43,976 nucleotides of DNA from an uncultured Pelagibacteraceae bacterium (GCA_902595795.1 CACJRK010000009.1:1-43976), one strand, 5' to 3'; numbered from the stretch's first letter, positions 19,350 to 32,154 are shown. Notes: a model not told the origin generated them from the sequence alone. Program-made: numbers and translations.

Positions 19350-20059
19350 TATTTTTTCTTCTTTTCAGGTGTTTTTTTTGCTTCTTCCGCAGCTGCATAT
19401 TTCTCACCAATAGTCATTTTACTGATGTTTTTGACAGATTTTTTCACAATAACCTCTGCATTTTTAGAACCAGGAATTGACCCTTTTAAATAAAGAAGTT
19501 CGTTTTCTAAATCTGTTTTTATAATTTCAATATTTAGCATAGTTCTCAATTTATCTCCCATATGACCAGCCATCTTTTTTCCTTTAAAAACTTTTCCTGG
19601 ATCTTGACTATGTCCTGTTGAACCATGTGCTCTGTGAGATATAGAAACACCATGACTGGCTCTTAAACCACCAAAATTATGTCTCTTCATAGCACCCGCA
19701 AAACCTTTACCAATTGTTTTTGATCTTGTGTCTACAAATTTAATATCTTTGAATATTTCTAAACCAAACTCGTTTCCTTCTTTGTAAACTGATGTATCGT
19801 TTACTCTAAATTCTTTTAATTTTTTCTTAGCTTCAGTATTTTTTTTAGCAAAAACACCCTTCATAGCTTTTGTTAATTTTGAATTTTTAATTTTTCCATA
19901 TCCAAGTTGAACAGCCTTATACCCTCTTTTTTCTTCGTCAATAACTTGAATAACTCTAGCTTTTTCTACTTTAAGTACTGTCACTGGAACTAATTGACCA
20001 GATTTATAGAACTCCCTCGTCATACCTATTTTTTTTCCTATTAAAGCTATCTCGCTCAT
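19349..20059 (-). CDS. rplC: 50S ribosomal protein L3
   Basis: L3 starts 50S assembly. IGKKIGMTREF near the start and HNFGGLRASHGVSISHRAHGSTGHSQDPGKVFKGKKMAGHMG in the middle are the family hallmarks. At 236 aa it carries a C-terminal lysine/glutamate-rich extension (AAEEAKKTPEKKKK) beyond the 209 aa E. coli protein. It overlaps rplD by one base. Confidence 0.96.
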   Translation of the reverse strand: MSEIALIGKKIGMTREFYKSGQLVPVTVLKVEKARVIQVIDEEKRGYKAVQLGYGKIKNSKLTKAMKGVFAKKNTEAKKKLKEFRVNDTSVYKEGNEFGLEIFKDIKFVDTRSKTIGKGFAGAMKRHNFGGLRASHGVSISHRAHGSTGHSQDPGKVFKGKKMAGHMGDKLRTMLNIEIIKTDLENELLYLKGSIPGSKNAEVIVKKSVKNISKMTIGEKYAAAEEAKKTPEKKKK

Positions 20060-20061
20060 AA

Positions 20062-20370
20062 TTAAATTTTTATCTCCACATCTACACCAGAAGCTAAATC
20101 AAGCTTCATCAATGCCTCTACAGTTTGTGGTGTTGGTTCAATAATATCTATTAATCTTTTATGTGTTCTTGACTCAAATTGTTCTCGACTTTTCTTATCT
20201 ATGTGAGGTGATCTTAAAACAGTGTATCTTTCAATTCTTGTGGGTAATGGTATTGGTCCCTTAATTGTTGCTCCAGTTCTTTTTACTGTATTCACAATTT
20301 CTTCAGTAGAAGCATCTAGAACTTTGTTGTCATATGCTCTCAATTTAATTCTAATATTCTGTTTTTCCAT
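20062..20370 (-). CDS. rpsJ: 30S ribosomal protein S10
   Basis: S10 (NusE) works in the ribosome and in antitermination with Nus[50 protein letters not shown] and RTHKRLIDI are diagnostic; 102 aa. It is 2 bp after fusA; the usual intervening tuf gene is missing and the gene has no leader of its own. Confidence 0.97.
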   Translation of the reverse strand: MEKQNIRIKLRAYDNKVLDASTEEIVNTVKRTGATIKGPIPLPTRIERYTVLRSPHIDKKSREQFESRTHKRLIDIIEPTPQTVEALMKLDLASGVDVEIKI

Positions 20371-20372
20371 GA

Positions 20373-22451
20373 TTAACCTGCAATCTTCTTTGTTACTTCA
20401 TCTTGAACATTTTGTGGAACTTTTGAATAATGATCAAAAAACATTGAATATTGTGCTCTACCTTGAGACATTGATCTTAAATTATTTATATAACCGAACA
20501 TATTAGCCAAAGGAACCATTGCCGTAATTACAGTTGCATTACCTCTTTGCTCTTGAGTGCTGATTTGACCTCTTCTACTGTTTAAATCACCTATAACATC
20601 ACCCATATAATCTTCAGGAGTTACTACTTCAACTCTCATTACTGGCTCTAATAATTTTAACCCACCTTTTGTACATGCCTCTTTAAAGCAAGCTCTACTT
20701 GCTAGTTCAAACGCTAATACACTTGAGTCAACATCGTGATGCAATCCATCTAATATGGTTACTTTGTAATCAATCATTGGAAAACCAGCTAAAATTCCAC
20801 TATCAGAAACTGTTTCTATGCCTTTTTCAACACCAGGGATAAATTCTTTTGGAATTGCACCACCTTTAATTTTGCTCTCAACATCTCTACCTTTGCCAGG
20901 TTCCTGAGGCTCTACTAAAAGTTTAACTTTTGCAAATTGACCAGCACCACCACTTTGTTTTTTATGAGTGTATTCAACCTCTGAAGCAGCTTCAATAGTT
21001 TCTCTATAAGCAACTTGTGGAGCTCCAACATTGGCCTCTACTTTAAATTCTCTTTTCATTCTATCAACAATAATATCCAAGTGTAATTCACCCATTCCTT
21101 TAATTATTGTTTGTCCTGACTCTTCATCTGATGTAACTCTAAAAGAAGGATCTTCCTTAGCTAACCTACCTAAAGCTTCACCCATTTTTTCTTGGTCCGC
21201 TTTTGTTTTTGGTTCTACTGCAATTTCAATTACTGGATCAGGGAATTCCATTGGTTCAAGAAGAACAGAATTTTCTTTATCACATAAAGTATGTCCTGTA
21301 ATAGTATTTTTTAATCCTGCTAAAGCTACTATATCACCTGCATTAGCCTCTTTAATATCTTCTCGAGAATTTGCATGCATTAAAAGCATTCTTCCAACTC
21401 TTTCTTCTTTCTCTTTAGAGGAATTGAAGACTGCTGTGCCAGTTTTGATTGTACCTGAGTAGATTCTAATAAAAGTTAATGATCCTACAAATGGATCGTT
21501 AGCTACTTTAAAAGCTAAAGCAGAAAATGGAACACTGTCTTCAAATTTCATTTCCATTTCATCTTCACTACCTAATTTTGTTCCTTTGATAGAACCAATA
21601 TCTACGGGACTAGGCAGATAATTAACAACAGCATCAAGCAAAGGCTGAACGCCTTTATTTTTAAATGCTGAACCTGTTAAAACTGGAACAAAACTAAAAT
21701 TTAGTGTTCCTTTTCTTATACATTTAACTAAATCCTCTTCTTTAATTTCGTCGCCATTTAGATAGGCTTCCATTAGGTTTTCATCTTGTTCAACGGCTGT
21801 TTCTAATAATTCTGTTCTATATTTTTCCGAAATTTCTTTTAAATCTTCTGGAATTTCTTTGTATTCCCATTCAGCTCCTAGTGCCTCATTTTTCCAAACT
21901 TGAGCTTTCATTTTAACAAGATCAACTACACCAGATAAAGAAGCTTCAACACCTATAGGGACTTGTACAACCAAAGGTTTAGCACCTAATCTGTCTTTGA
22001 TCATATCTACACATCTAAAGAAATCTGCACCTGTTCTATCTAGCTTATTAACAAAACAAATTCTTGGTACTTTATACTTATCGGCTTGTCTCCAAACAGT
22101 TTCAGATTGAGGTTCAACACCTGCAACACCATCAAAAACAGCAACAGCACCATCTAAAACTTTTAAAGATCTTTCTACTTCAATAGTAAAATCTACGTGG
22201 CCAGGTGTGTCAATAATATTAATTCTATGATCATTCCAAAAACAAGTAGTTGCGGCAGATGTAATTGTAATTCCTCTTTCTTGTTCTTGCTCCATCCAAT
22301 CCATTGTTGCAGCACCATCGTGTACTTCACCAATTTTATGACTCTTACCTGTATAGTATAGAACTCTTTCAGTAGTAGTAGTCTTTCCAGCATCTATGTG
22401 GGCCATGATCCCAATATTTCTATATTTATCTAATGTATGAGTTCTAGACAT
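20373..22451 (-). CDS. fusA: Elongation factor G
   Basis: EF-G catalyses translocation and, with RRF, ribosome recycling. The GTPase motifs are [19 protein letters not shown] (G1, about residue 17), DTPGHVDFT (G3) and [10 protein letters not shown] (G4). Domains II-V follow, with [18 protein letters not shown] in domain III. At 692 aa it is full length. It stands between rpsG (6 bp) and rpsJ (2 bp). Confidence 0.98.
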   Translation of the reverse strand: MSRTHTLDKYRNIGIMAHIDAGKTTTTERVLYYTGKSHKIGEVHDGAATMDWMEQEQERGITITSAATTCFWNDHRINIIDTPGHVDFTIEVERSLKVLDGAVAVFDGVAGVEPQSETVWRQADKYKVPRICFVNKLDRTGADFFRCVDMIKDRLGAKPLVVQVPIGVEASLSGVVDLVKMKAQVWKNEALGAEWEYKEIPEDLKEISEKYRTELLETAVEQDENLMEAYLNGDEIKEEDLVKCIRKGTLNFSFVPVLTGSAFKNKGVQPLLDAVVNYLPSPVDIGSIKGTKLGSEDEMEMKFEDSVPFSALAFKVANDPFVGSLTFIRIYSGTIKTGTAVFNSSKEKEERVGRMLLMHANSREDIKEANAGDIVALAGLKNTITGHTLCDKENSVLLEPMEFPDPVIEIAVEPKTKADQEKMGEALGRLAKEDPSFRVTSDEESGQTIIKGMGELHLDIIVDRMKREFKVEANVGAPQVAYRETIEAASEVEYTHKKQSGGAGQFAKVKLLVEPQEPGKGRDVESKIKGGAIPKEFIPGVEKGIETVSDSGILAGFPMIDYKVTILDGLHHDVDSSVLAFELASRACFKEACTKGGLKLLEPVMRVEVVTPEDYMGDVIGDLNSRRGQISTQEQRGNATVITAMVPLANMFGYINNLRSMSQGRAQYSMFFDHYSKVPQNVQDEVTKKIAG

Positions 22452-22457
22452 AATTTA

Positions 22458-22928
22458 TTACCACCTAAAGTGCGCAAATGCTTTATTTGACTCAGCCATT
22501 TTGTGCACATCCTCTCTTTTTTTAACAGCAGCGCCTTTTTTTTCATATGCATCGTAAAGTTCATTAAATATTTTATCTGACATATGTTTATCTTTTCTTT
22601 TTCTCGCTGATTCTACTAACCATCTTATTGCTAAAGCTTGTGCTCTTTTATTTTTTACCTCAACTGGTACTTGATAAGTTGCACCACCAACTCTTCTAGA
22701 TCTAACTTCAACAGTTGGTTTTATATTGTTAATTGCTTCATTGAAAATATTAATTGGTTCATCTTTTGTTTTTGTTTTAATTTTATCAATAGCATCATAA
22801 ACTATTTTTGCAGCAATACCCCTTTTACCATCGTACATGATATTGTTAATTAATTTTGGAATAATAGTTGATTGAAATTTTGGATCTGGAACTATATTTT
22901 TTTTTGGTTGAGTTTTTTTTCTAGACAT
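22458..22928 (-). CDS. rpsG: 30S ribosomal protein S7
   Basis: S7 nucleates assembly of the 30S head. VEVRSRRVGGATYQVPVEVKNKRAQALAIRWLVESARKRKDKHM is the diagnostic stretch and the protein ends NKAFAHFRW as usual; 156 aa. Its start shares one base with the end of rpsL, so there is no room for the E. coli-type S7 target site between the two genes. Confidence 0.97.
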   Translation of the reverse strand: MSRKKTQPKKNIVPDPKFQSTIIPKLINNIMYDGKRGIAAKIVYDAIDKIKTKTKDEPINIFNEAINNIKPTVEVRSRRVGGATYQVPVEVKNKRAQALAIRWLVESARKRKDKHMSDKIFNELYDAYEKKGAAVKKREDVHKMAESNKAFAHFRW

Positions 22929-23299
22929 TATTTACCTTTTTTCGTTCCATATAAAGATCTTCTTTTTTTTCTGTTTGCAACACCTTGAGTATCTAGATTG
23001 CCTCTTAAAATATGATAACGAACACCTGGTAGATCCTTTACCCTACCGCCTCTAATTAATACTACAGAATGTTCTTGAAGGTTATGTCCTTCACCAGGAA
23101 TATAAGCTGTTACTTCAAAACCATTTGACAATCTTACTCTTGCAACTTTTCTCAGTGCAGAATTTGGTTTCTTAGGAGTTGTTGTGTAAACTTTTACACA
23201 AACACCTCTTTTTAAAGGTTGTTTTTGTAATGCAGGAACTTTATTCCTAGCAGCAGGTTTAACTCTTTTTTTTCTTAACAACTGGTTAATAGTTGGCAT
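22928..23299 (-). CDS. rpsL: 30S ribosomal protein S12
   Basis: S12 controls decoding accuracy. [33 protein letters not shown] and [17 protein letters not shown] are fully conserved. The two lysines at which streptomycin-resistance mutations usually fall (in KKPNS and RVKDLPG) are wild type. It is the first gene of the str operon, preceded by a 168-bp leader/promoter region. No clear Shine-Dalgarno precedes the ATG. Confidence 0.97.
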   Translation of the reverse strand: MPTINQLLRKKRVKPAARNKVPALQKQPLKRGVCVKVYTTTPKKPNSALRKVARVRLSNGFEVTAYIPGEGHNLQEHSVVLIRGGRVKDLPGVRYHILRGNLDTQGVANRKKRRSLYGTKKGK

Positions 23300-23467
23300 A
23301 AAATTTATTTAAATTAATTAATTTATTTTTAGATGAAAATAACTGACAGGTTATTTTGTGGCAGCGTTTAGTACTGTTAGAAGTACTACATTCCAACCAA
23401 AAATATCGCCAAATTACTTATTAATAGGCCTTTGTCAAACTAAAACTTCAATTTTTAAGGGATTTTT
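23300..23467 (-). promoter_or_regulatory. rpoC-rpsL intergenic region: str operon leader with two hairpins
   Basis: This 168-bp gap is one of the largest in the ribosomal block. On the minus strand a perfect -35 box TTGACA is at 23433-23438, but the -10 is unclear (TAATTT at 16 bp is weak). Downstream are two perfect hairpins: a 7-bp stem with a 6-nt loop at 23369-23388 (TAGTACT arms) and an 8-bp stem with a 6-nt loop at 23336-23357 (AAAATAAC arms). Neither is followed by a U-run, so they are more likely leader structures or processing/regulatory sites than a terminator of rpoC. No small gene is visible. Confidence 0.45.
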
Positions 23468-26400
23468 TTATTGATTTACTTGAGTTTCTTCAGGTTCAGA
23501 TGCTTCTATTTTTTCTTGCTCCGCTAAAAAATTATTATCATCATCTATAGCCTTTTTGTTCCATCTATTTTTAATATTACCAGTGCCTGCAGGAACTAAT
23601 CTTCCAACTATAACATTTTCCTTTAAGCCATTTAATGGATCTACTTTCCCTTTAATTGCGGCATCAGTTAATACCCTTGTTGTTTCTTGGAAAGAAGCCG
23701 CAGAAATGAACGACTCAGTTTGCAGTGAAGCTTTAGTAATACCCATTAATACCCTTTCACCAACTGCTGGGATTTTTCCATCAGCAACTAATTTTTCATT
23801 TACAATATCAAATTTAATTCTATCGACGATTTCACCTGGCAAATAGCGTGACTCACCCGCAACTTTTACCTCAACTTTCTTAAGCATTTGTCTTAAAATT
23901 GTTTCTATATGTTTGTCATTAATTACTACACCTTGTAATCTGTAAACTTCTTGAACTTGGTTTACAAAATACTCAGTTAAATCTTTAATACCTAAGACTC
24001 TTAAAATATCATGTGGTAATGGTTGACCATCTAATAAATATTCACCTTTTTTAATTTTCTCACCTGGATTGAAATTAATATGTTTACCTTTTGGTATTAA
24101 GTAGTTTGATGGTTCTGATCCATCGGCAGGAACTATCGATACTCTTTGTTTGCCCCTAACCTCTTTTCCAAACACAACATGACCGTCATTTTCAGCAATA
24201 ATTGCACTATCTTTGGCTTTTCTTGCTTCAAACAATTCAGCTACTCTGGGAAGGCCACCTGTAATATCTTTTGTTTTTGTGGTTTCTTTTGGCAGTCTTG
24301 CTATGACGTCTCCTGCAAAAACTTTTTGACCGTCTTTAATTGATAGAATTGAATCAGGGACTAAATAATATCTTGCTTCGTTATCATCCGCTTTTTTAAT
24401 TACATTTCCTTTATCATCTCTTAAAGTAATTCTTGGTTTTAAATCTGTACTTTTAGATTGAGATCTCCAATCAATTACTGATTTAGAAGATATACCTGTT
24501 GCGTCATCAGTTGTTTCTTGGATAGAAACACCATCAATTAAATCAACAAAACTTGCTATTCCACTTTTTTCAGCAATTACAGGAGTTGTGTATGGATCCC
24601 ATTCACAGATTTTTGTATTGGCTTTAATCTTATCTCCGTTATTAAAAAATAATTTAGAACCATAAGCAACTTTATAAACAGCAATTTGAACTCCATTATC
24701 ATCTTCGATTGATAATTGAGTATTTCTTCCCATTACAATCAAGTTTTTCTTTGAGTCTTCTAAAATATTTGAATTTATAATTTTTAATTTTCCTTCATTT
24801 TTACTAATAATTTGCGAATCTTGTTTTACAGATGCTGTGCCACCGACATGAAAAGTTCTCATAGTTAATTGAGTACCTGGTTCACCTATTGATTGAGCTG
24901 ATATCATACCAATTGCTTCACCAACATGAACCATTTTACCTCTAGATAAGTCTCTTCCATAACAATTTGAACAAACACCTTCTTTAGAGCTACAAGTCAT
25001 TACTGAATATACTTTAATTGACTTAACACCCGCAGCATCAATTAAATCACATGAAGCTTCATCAATCATTTTAGATTTTTTAATTACAATTTCACCTGTC
25101 ACTGGATTTTTAACATCTCCTGCTGTTACTCTTCCCAATGCTCTTTCGGATAAACTTACTACAACGTTACCACCTTCTAGAATTTCAGAAAGTTCTATAA
25201 ACCCAGGATTGTCACATTGTTTTTTTGTAATTGTTAAATCTTGTGCAACATCACAAAGTCTTCGTGTTAAATACCCTGAGCTGGCAGTTTTAAGAGCTGT
25301 ATCTGCCAGGCCTTTTCTAGCGCCATGTGTAGAATTGAAGTACTCTAAAGCAGTTAAGCCCTCTTTAAAATTTGAAATAATTGGACTTTCAATAATCTCT
25401 CCAGAAGGTTTCGCGATTAGTCCCCTCATACCAGCAAGTTGTTTCATCTGAGCAGCTGAACCTCTCGCCCCACTATCTGCCATCATATAAACTGAATTTA
25501 TTTTAAGACCATCAGGAGTTTTTTCAGTAGCTGATATTCCCTTCATCATTTCACCGGCAACTTTGTCTGTACATTTTGACCAGGCATCAACAACTTTGTT
25601 GTATTTTTCTCCTCTTGTAATCAATCCCTCTGAATATTGAGTTTCGTAGTTTGCTATTAATCCTTTTGTGTCCTCAATTAATTGAGTTTTATTTTCTGGG
25701 ATTACTAAATCATCTTTTCCAAAAGAAATACCTGCTTTAAAAGCATGTTTGAATCCAAGATCTTTTAATTTATCGCAAAAGATAACTGTTGATTTTTGAC
25801 CACAAAATCTAAAAACAATGTCAATTATCTCTGAAACTACTTTCTTCGGTAACAATCTATCTACTAGAGAAAATTTAATGTTATTATTTTTTGGTAGTAA
25901 ATTTGCTAATAAAAATCTTCCTGCTGTAGAAGTGTATTTTTCAAATCTTTTGTTGCCATTTTCATCAACAGTTTCAATTCTTGATATTATTGTGCTATGT
26001 ACCTTTATTTGATCAGAAGATAGTGCGAACTCAATAGCATCTATGTCAGTAAAATACCCTACCGGTTTATCGCTAATTGGTTCTTGTGAAAGATAATATA
26101 TTCCAAGAATCATATCCTGACTTGGAACAATAATTGGCTTACCATTAGATGGAGATAAAATATTATTAGTTGATAACATTAATATCCTAGCTTCTAATTG
26201 AGCTTCTAAACTTAGAGGAACGTGGACAGCCATTTGATCTCCATCAAAATCAGCGTTGAATGCTGCGCAGGTTAATGGATGAAGTTCAATTGCATCACCT
26301 TCTATAAGTTTAGGTTCAAATGCCTGTACACCCAATCTATGAAGTGTTGGAGCTCTATTTAAAATAACAGGGTGTTCCCTAACAATTAATTCTAAAGCAT

Positions 26401-27640
26401 CCCATACTGCATTTGTTTCTTTTTCCACTAATCTTTTAGCTTGTTTTATAGTTGAAGCTAATCCAAGTTTGTTTAATCTTGCATACAAAAATGGTTTAAA
26501 TAATTCCAAAGCCATTTTTTTTGGCAAACCACATTCATGAAGTTTTAAATCTGGACCCACAACAATTACAGATCTACCTGAGTAATCAACTCTTTTACCA
26601 AGTAGGTTTTGTCTAAATCTACCTTGTTTACCTTTTAGCATTTCTGCTAAAGATTTTAATGGTCTTTTACCTGTTCCAGTAATTACCCTACCTCTTCTGC
26701 CATTGTCAAAAAGTGCATCTACAGACTCTTGAAGCATACGTTTTTCATTTCTAACAATAATATCTGGAGCTTTAAGATCCATTAATCTTTTTAACCTGTT
26801 ATTTCTGTTTATTACTCGTCTATAAAGGTCATTTAAGTCTGATGTAGCAAATCTACCGCCATCTAAAGGAACTAAAGGTCTTAATTCAGGAGGTATTACT
26901 GGTACAACTGTTAAAATCATCCATTCTGGTTTTTGACCAGTTTCTATAAATGACTCAACTAATTTTAATCTTTTAATAGCTCTTTCTTCGTTAACTTTAG
27001 ATTTTGTTTCTTTGATAAAATTTACAAGATTTTTTCTCTCTAATTCTAAATCTAAATTTTTTAACATCTCAAGCACTGCTTCAGCACCAATTCCTGCAGT
27101 AAAAGATTCTTCACCATATTCATCTTGATATTTAGCTAATTCCTCTTCATTAAGAAGTTGATTTCTTTGTAGTCCGGTTAAACCTGGTTCTATAACAATA
27201 AAATTTTCGAAATATAAAACTCTTTCAATTTCTTTGAGCTTCATATCTACAGCTAAAGCAATTCTGCTTGGTAAAGATTTTAAAAACCAAATGTGAGCAA
27301 CTGGAGTTGCTAGATTTATATGTCCCATTCTTTCTCTACGAACATTGGATTTAGTGACTTCAACACCACATTTTTCACAAATAATACCTCTAAATTTCAT
27401 TCGTTTGTATTTTCCACACAAACATTCATAATCTTTAATAGGTCCAAAAATCCTTGCACAAAATAGACCGTCTTTTTCAGGTCTAAAAGTTCTATAATTT
27501 ATTGTCTCTGGTTTTTTTATTTCACCGAATGTCCATGATTTAATTTTTTCAGGACTTGCTAGTGAAATTTTAATGCTATTAAAATTTTGAGTTTCAGATA
27601 TTTCTGTGTTTTTAAATAAATCTTTTAATTCATTTTTCAT
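23468..27640 (-). CDS. rpoC: RNA polymerase beta' subunit
   Basis: It is the catalytic beta' subunit. An N-terminal zinc-binding module ([20 protein letters not shown]) is near residue 75, and the active-site magnesium motif [12 protein letters not shown] lies at about residue 460. The second zinc site ([16 protein letters not shown]) and the trigger-loop/bridge-helix region ([23 protein letters not shown]) are complete. At 1390 aa it is normal for alphaproteobacteria. It is one base from rpoB. Confidence 0.98.
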   Translation of the reverse strand: MKNELKDLFKNTEISETQNFNSIKISLASPEKIKSWTFGEIKKPETINYRTFRPEKDGLFCARIFGPIKDYECLCGKYKRMKFRGIICEKCGVEVTKSNVRRERMGHINLATPVAHIWFLKSLPSRIALAVDMKLKEIERVLYFENFIVIEPGLTGLQRNQLLNEEELAKYQDEYGEESFTAGIGAEAVLEMLKNLDLELERKNLVNFIKETKSKVNEERAIKRLKLVESFIETGQKPEWMILTVVPVIPPELRPLVPLDGGRFATSDLNDLYRRVINRNNRLKRLMDLKAPDIIVRNEKRMLQESVDALFDNGRRGRVITGTGKRPLKSLAEMLKGKQGRFRQNLLGKRVDYSGRSVIVVGPDLKLHECGLPKKMALELFKPFLYARLNKLGLASTIKQAKRLVEKETNAVWDALELIVREHPVILNRAPTLHRLGVQAFEPKLIEGDAIELHPLTCAAFNADFDGDQMAVHVPLSLEAQLEARILMLSTNNILSPSNGKPIIVPSQDMILGIYYLSQEPISDKPVGYFTDIDAIEFALSSDQIKVHSTIISRIETVDENGNKRFEKYTSTAGRFLLANLLPKNNNIKFSLVDRLLPKKVVSEIIDIVFRFCGQKSTVIFCDKLKDLGFKHAFKAGISFGKDDLVIPENKTQLIEDTKGLIANYETQYSEGLITRGEKYNKVVDAWSKCTDKVAGEMMKGISATEKTPDGLKINSVYMMADSGARGSAAQMKQLAGMRGLIAKPSGEIIESPIISNFKEGLTALEYFNSTHGARKGLADTALKTASSGYLTRRLCDVAQDLTITKKQCDNPGFIELSEILEGGNVVVSLSERALGRVTAGDVKNPVTGEIVIKKSKMIDEASCDLIDAAGVKSIKVYSVMTCSSKEGVCSNCYGRDLSRGKMVHVGEAIGMISAQSIGEPGTQLTMRTFHVGGTASVKQDSQIISKNEGKLKIINSNILEDSKKNLIVMGRNTQLSIEDDNGVQIAVYKVAYGSKLFFNNGDKIKANTKICEWDPYTTPVIAEKSGIASFVDLIDGVSIQETTDDATGISSKSVIDWRSQSKSTDLKPRITLRDDKGNVIKKADDNEARYYLVPDSILSIKDGQKVFAGDVIARLPKETTKTKDITGGLPRVAELFEARKAKDSAIIAENDGHVVFGKEVRGKQRVSIVPADGSEPSNYLIPKGKHINFNPGEKIKKGEYLLDGQPLPHDILRVLGIKDLTEYFVNQVQEVYRLQGVVINDKHIETILRQMLKKVEVKVAGESRYLPGEIVDRIKFDIVNEKLVADGKIPAVGERVLMGITKASLQTESFISAASFQETTRVLTDAAIKGKVDPLNGLKENVIVGRLVPAGTGNIKNRWNKKAIDDDNNFLAEQEKIEASEPEETQVNQ

Positions 27641-27641
27641 A

Positions 27642-30600
27642 TTAATTTAACTCAACATTTAAGGCCAAAGATTTTATTTCTTTCACCAATACGTTAAAAG
27701 ACTCTGGAATTCCTGACTCAAAGTTTTCTTCTCCTTTAACTATAGTTTCATAAACTTTTACTCTTCCAGCAACATCATCTGATTTAACAGTCAAAATCTC
27801 TTGAAGAGTGTAAGATGCTCCATATGCCTCTAATGCCCAAACCTCCATTTCACCAAATCTTTGACCACCAAGTTGGGCTTTACCACCTAAAGGTTGTTGA
27901 GTAACAAGACTATAAGGTCCCGTAGATCTAGCGTGAATTTTATCCTCAACTAAATGATGAAGTTTAAGCATATAAATTATTCCAACTGTTACTGGTCTAT
28001 CAAATTTTTCTCCTGTTCTTCCATCCCACAAATACGTTTGGCCAGATCCAGGTAATTCAGCAAGTTCTAGCATTTCTGTTACGTTTTTTTCTTTTGCTCC
28101 ATCAAATACTGGAGTTGAAATGGCGATACCATTTTGTAAATTTTCGCATAGATCTCTAAATTCTGATTTAGATAATTTATCAACTTTATCATTAAAAATT
28201 TCTTCTCCATAAACAGATTTTAAAAAAGATGAAATTTTCTCTGTTTTTTCAATTCGTTTATTATTTTCGTTTACTAAATTTTTAACTTGTTCACCAAACT
28301 CTTTACATGCCCAGCCTAAATGAGTCTCAAGAATCTGACCTACATTCATACGACTTGGTACACCTAGTGGATTTAATACTATATCAACAGGTCTTCCATC
28401 TTCTCTATATGGCATGTCTTCTACTGGAACAATTTTACTAACTACTCCTTTATTACCGTGCCTACCTGACATTTTATCTCCTGGTCTTAGTCTTCTTTTA
28501 ATAGCAACAAAAACCTTAACCATCTTCATAACACTTGGAAGTAAATCATCACCACTTCTAATTTTTAAAACTTTGTCTTCAAATCTATCAACAATATCTT
28601 TTTTTGCTGTATTATACTGATCCTTAAGTTGAGCTAATGTAGTTTCATCTTTAACATTACCTACATTAATTCTAAATACATCATTTATTGATAAACTATC
28701 AATTTTTTCGAAATCAAGTTTTGTTCCTTCAGCTAAATCCTTTACTTTTTTACTTAAAGTAGATCCTGATAAAAAATTAGATGCTCTTTGTTTTATACTT
28801 CTTTCCAAAATTTCTTCTTCAACATTTTTATCTTGTTGAAATTGTTCAATCTCAGCTCTTTCAATTGTAATTGATCTCTCATCTTTTTCTACACCATGTC
28901 TATTAAATACTCTTACATCTACTACAGTACCACTGCTACCTCTTGACATTCTCAAAGATGTGTCTGTTACATCGATTGCTTTTTCCCCAAATATAGATCT
29001 TAATAATTTTTCTTCTGGACCTGAGGCAGAATCACCTTTTGGAGTAACTTTTCCTACTAAGATATCACCAGCATTAACTTCTGCTCCTATATAAACAATT
29101 CCTGACTCATCAAGGTTTTTCAAAGCTTCTTCATTAACATTTGGTATATCTCTTGTAATATCCTCTTCTCCTAGTTTTGTATCTCTGGCCATAATTTCGT
29201 ATTCAACTATGTGAACTGAGGTAAACACATCATCTGTTACACATCTTTCTGATATCAAAATAGAATCTTCAAAATTATATCCTTGCCAAGGCATAAATGC
29301 GACCGTAACGTTTTTACCTAGTGCCAGCTCACCTAATTTAGTTGAAGGACCATCTGCTATGATGTCACCAGATTTTACATTATCACCAACTCTTACAAGT
29401 GGTTTTTGATTAATACATGTGTTTTGATTAGATCTTTTAAATTTTTGTAAATTATAAATATCAACACCTGATTTAGAAAAATCAGTTTCTTGAGTTGCTT
29501 TAATTACAATTCTCTTTCCATCAATTTTATCAACAATACCATCACGTTTTGCAACTATAGTAACACCAGAATCTAAAGCTACATCACTTTCTATTCCTGT
29601 ACCAACTAATGGAGATTCAGGTTTTAATAATGGTACAGCTTGTCTCATCATATTCGATCCCATAAGAGCTCTGTTTGCATCATCGTTTTCCAAAAAAGGG
29701 ATCAGTGAGGCAGCAACAGATACAAGTTGCTTCGGTGATACATCAATATAATCTATGGTATCTGGTTTTGATAAAAGAAAATTTAAATTTTGCCTGCATG
29801 AAACAAGTTCTTCAATTATTTTTCCTTTTTTATCTAATTTAGTATTAGCCTGAGCAATGGTGAATTTAGTTTCTTCCATTGCAGTTAGATACTCAACATT
29901 ATTTTGGACAACACCATCTTTTACTTTTTTGTAAGGACTCTCAATGAATCCATATTTATTAATCTTAGCATAAGTTGATAAACTATTTATTAGACCAATA
30001 TTTGGTCCTTCTGGAGTCTCAATCGGGCAAATTCTCCCATAATGGGTAGGATGTACATCTCTTACTTCAAATCCTGCTCTTTCTCTTGTTAGTCCACCGG
30101 GTCCTAATGCTGATACCCTTCTTTTATGCGTAATTTCTGATAAAGGATTAGTTTGATCCATAAATTGAGAAAGTTGAGAACTTGCAAAAAAATCTTTTAA
30201 TGAAACAGTTAACGGCTTAGCATTTATCAAATCTTGAGGCATTGCTGACTCAATATCTAAAGTTGTCATTTTTTCTTTTATTGCTCTTTCCATTCTGTAA
30301 ACACCAATTCGAGCTTGGTTTTCAACTAATTCTCCAACAGAACGAACTCTTCTATTTCCTAAGTGGTCGATATCGTCGATTTCATCTTTGCCATCTCTTA
30401 AATCAAGCATTTTATGAATAATTGCAATTATATCATCGTTTCTTAAAATTGTAATTTTGTCTGAACAATCTAGACTCAATCTTGAGTTCATTTTAACTCT
30501 ACCAACATCAGATAAATCATATCTGTCAGAACTAAAGAATAAATTATTAAAAATTTGATTAGCTATTTCTATTGTTGGTGGTTCTCCAGGTCTAAGCATT

Positions 30601-31727
30601 TTGTAAATTTCAGTAATAGCTTCGTCTTTAGTGTTATTTTTATCATTCAAAATTGTTGTTAATAAATAAGGACCTTTATTGATCGAATTAGTTACAGAAA
30701 TTTTTAGAGAATGAATATTAGCATCTAAAATTTGTTGGATTACAGTATCATTTAGCTCTGTTCCAATAGAAAATGTACCGCCCTGTTCATCATTAACTTT
30801 TACATCTCTATGTAAAAATTTTCCAAATAATGATTCTCTTTTAACAAGTATATCTTTAAGTCCATCATTAGCTAATTTCTTTGCGTTTAAATAATTTATC
30901 TTATCACCTAATTTTATAATGACATCTCCAGATTTTGCATCAATAACTTCTTCACTGAAATTTTTAGCTTTATAGTTTTCTGGATTAAATTTAGTTTTCC
31001 ATTTTTCGGTTTTTGGGTCAAAGGTATATTGTTCATTATCATAAAACTCATCCACTATCTCGTCTTTTGAATATCCAAGAGCTAATAATAATGTTGATGC
31101 AAATATTTTCTTTTTTCTATCAATTTTAAAATATAAAAAATCTTTAACATCATATTCAAAATCTAACCACGAACCTCTATTAGGTATAACTCTGCAGTTA
31201 AATAATAATTTACCACTCGCATGTGTCTTGCCTTTATCGTGATCAAAAAACACTCCAGGACTTCTGTGCATTTGATTAACAACAACTCTTTGAACTCCAT
31301 TTGTAATAAATGTCCCACTATTAGTCATCATGGGTACTTCCCCCATATAAACCTCTTGTTCTTTAGCAGAGAGAATGTCTTTTGTATTATTTTCTTGGTC
31401 TATTTCATAAACTACTAACCTTAACGTACATTTAAGAGCTGACGAATAAGTTAAACCTCTTGCTATACATTCTTCAACATCAAATTTAGGTTTATCTAAT
31501 CTATAAGATACATATTCTAAAGTTGCCTTGTCATTCAAATCTTCAATTGGAAATATGCTTTTAAAAACTCTATCAAAACCTTTTGTTAATTCAGTTTCTG
31601 AATTAAATTCTGTAAGTTCTTTATATGAATTCTTTTGAACTTCAATTAGGTTAGGAATTGATAAGCTTTCTTTTAACTTACCAAAATTTTTTCTAATATT
31701 CTTCTTTTCAGTAAAAGATAATTGCAT
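27642..31727 (-). CDS. rpoB: RNA polymerase beta subunit
   Basis: It forms the other half of the catalytic cleft. The rifampicin region reads [22 protein letters not shown]-like with all common resistance positions wild type, followed by [38 protein letters not shown]. The C-terminal part has [17 protein letters not shown] and [24 protein letters not shown]. At 1361 aa it is complete. It is preceded by a strong hairpin in the rplL-rpoB gap. Confidence 0.98.
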   Translation of the reverse strand: MQLSFTEKKNIRKNFGKLKESLSIPNLIEVQKNSYKELTEFNSETELTKGFDRVFKSIFPIEDLNDKATLEYVSYRLDKPKFDVEECIARGLTYSSALKCTLRLVVYEIDQENNTKDILSAKEQEVYMGEVPMMTNSGTFITNGVQRVVVNQMHRSPGVFFDHDKGKTHASGKLLFNCRVIPNRGSWLDFEYDVKDFLYFKIDRKKKIFASTLLLALGYSKDEIVDEFYDNEQYTFDPKTEKWKTKFNPENYKAKNFSEEVIDAKSGDVIIKLGDKINYLNAKKLANDGLKDILVKRESLFGKFLHRDVKVNDEQGGTFSIGTELNDTVIQQILDANIHSLKISVTNSINKGPYLLTTILNDKNNTKDEAITEIYKMLRPGEPPTIEIANQIFNNLFFSSDRYDLSDVGRVKMNSRLSLDCSDKITILRNDDIIAIIHKMLDLRDGKDEIDDIDHLGNRRVRSVGELVENQARIGVYRMERAIKEKMTTLDIESAMPQDLINAKPLTVSLKDFFASSQLSQFMDQTNPLSEITHKRRVSALGPGGLTRERAGFEVRDVHPTHYGRICPIETPEGPNIGLINSLSTYAKINKYGFIESPYKKVKDGVVQNNVEYLTAMEETKFTIAQANTKLDKKGKIIEELVSCRQNLNFLLSKPDTIDYIDVSPKQLVSVAASLIPFLENDDANRALMGSNMMRQAVPLLKPESPLVGTGIESDVALDSGVTIVAKRDGIVDKIDGKRIVIKATQETDFSKSGVDIYNLQKFKRSNQNTCINQKPLVRVGDNVKSGDIIADGPSTKLGELALGKNVTVAFMPWQGYNFEDSILISERCVTDDVFTSVHIVEYEIMARDTKLGEEDITRDIPNVNEEALKNLDESGIVYIGAEVNAGDILVGKVTPKGDSASGPEEKLLRSIFGEKAIDVTDTSLRMSRGSSGTVVDVRVFNRHGVEKDERSITIERAEIEQFQQDKNVEEEILERSIKQRASNFLSGSTLSKKVKDLAEGTKLDFEKIDSLSINDVFRINVGNVKDETTLAQLKDQYNTAKKDIVDRFEDKVLKIRSGDDLLPSVMKMVKVFVAIKRRLRPGDKMSGRHGNKGVVSKIVPVEDMPYREDGRPVDIVLNPLGVPSRMNVGQILETHLGWACKEFGEQVKNLVNENNKRIEKTEKISSFLKSVYGEEIFNDKVDKLSKSEFRDLCENLQNGIAISTPVFDGAKEKNVTEMLELAELPGSGQTYLWDGRTGEKFDRPVTVGIIYMLKLHHLVEDKIHARSTGPYSLVTQQPLGGKAQLGGQRFGEMEVWALEAYGASYTLQEILTVKSDDVAGRVKVYETIVKGEENFESGIPESFNVLVKEIKSLALNVELN

Positions 31728-31737
31728 CTATGTTTAT

Positions 31738-31765
31738 AAATACTGATTAAAAATAATCAGTATTT
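31738..31765 (-). terminator. Hairpin (attenuator-like) between rplL and rpoB
   Basis: A perfect 12-bp stem with a 4-nt A/T loop fills half of the 56-bp rplL-rpoB gap. It lies 11 bp before the rpoB ATG. It is AT-rich and lacks a clean U-run on the minus strand, so it is more likely a partial terminator or processing site that lowers rpoBC relative to rplJL, the role of the attenuator at this place in E. coli. Confidence 0.6.
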
Positions 31766-31783
31766 GAATTCTTTCTATTTAAT

Positions 31784-32149
31784 TTATTTAAGTTCTACTT
31801 TAGCGCCAGCAGCTTCTAACTTAGCTTTGATCTCTTCAGCATCTTTTTTGTTAACACCAGATTTAACTTCTTTTGGTGCTCCCTCAACAAGATCTTTAGC
31901 TTCTTTTAAACCTAATGAAGTAGCTGCTCTTACTTCTTTGATAACATTAATTTTTTTATCACCTGCAGAAACAAGCATGATTGTAAAATCATCTTTTTCT
32001 TCTGCTGGAGCTGCACCACCTGCTGCTGCTGGAGCTGCCGCTGCCATTGGAGTTACACCCCATTTTTCTTCTAATTGTTTTGATAGTTCAGCTGCCTCTG
32101 TAACAGTCAAACTTGATAAATCTTCAATAATTTTGTTTAGGTCAGGCAT
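31784..32149 (-). CDS. rplL: 50S ribosomal protein L7/L12
   Basis: L7/L12 forms the stalk that recruits translation GTPases, in several copies per ribosome. The N-terminal dimerisation part ([25 protein letters not shown]) is joined by an alanine-rich hinge (about residues 35-50) to the globular C-terminal domain, with [34 protein letters not shown]. At 121 aa it is standard. It follows rplJ by 5 bp and is followed by a hairpin. Confidence 0.97.
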   Translation of the reverse strand: MPDLNKIIEDLSSLTVTEAAELSKQLEEKWGVTPMAAAAPAAAGGAAPAEEKDDFTIMLVSAGDKKINVIKEVRAATSLGLKEAKDLVEGAPKEVKSGVNKKDAEEIKAKLEAAGAKVELK

Positions 32150-32154
32150 ATGTA

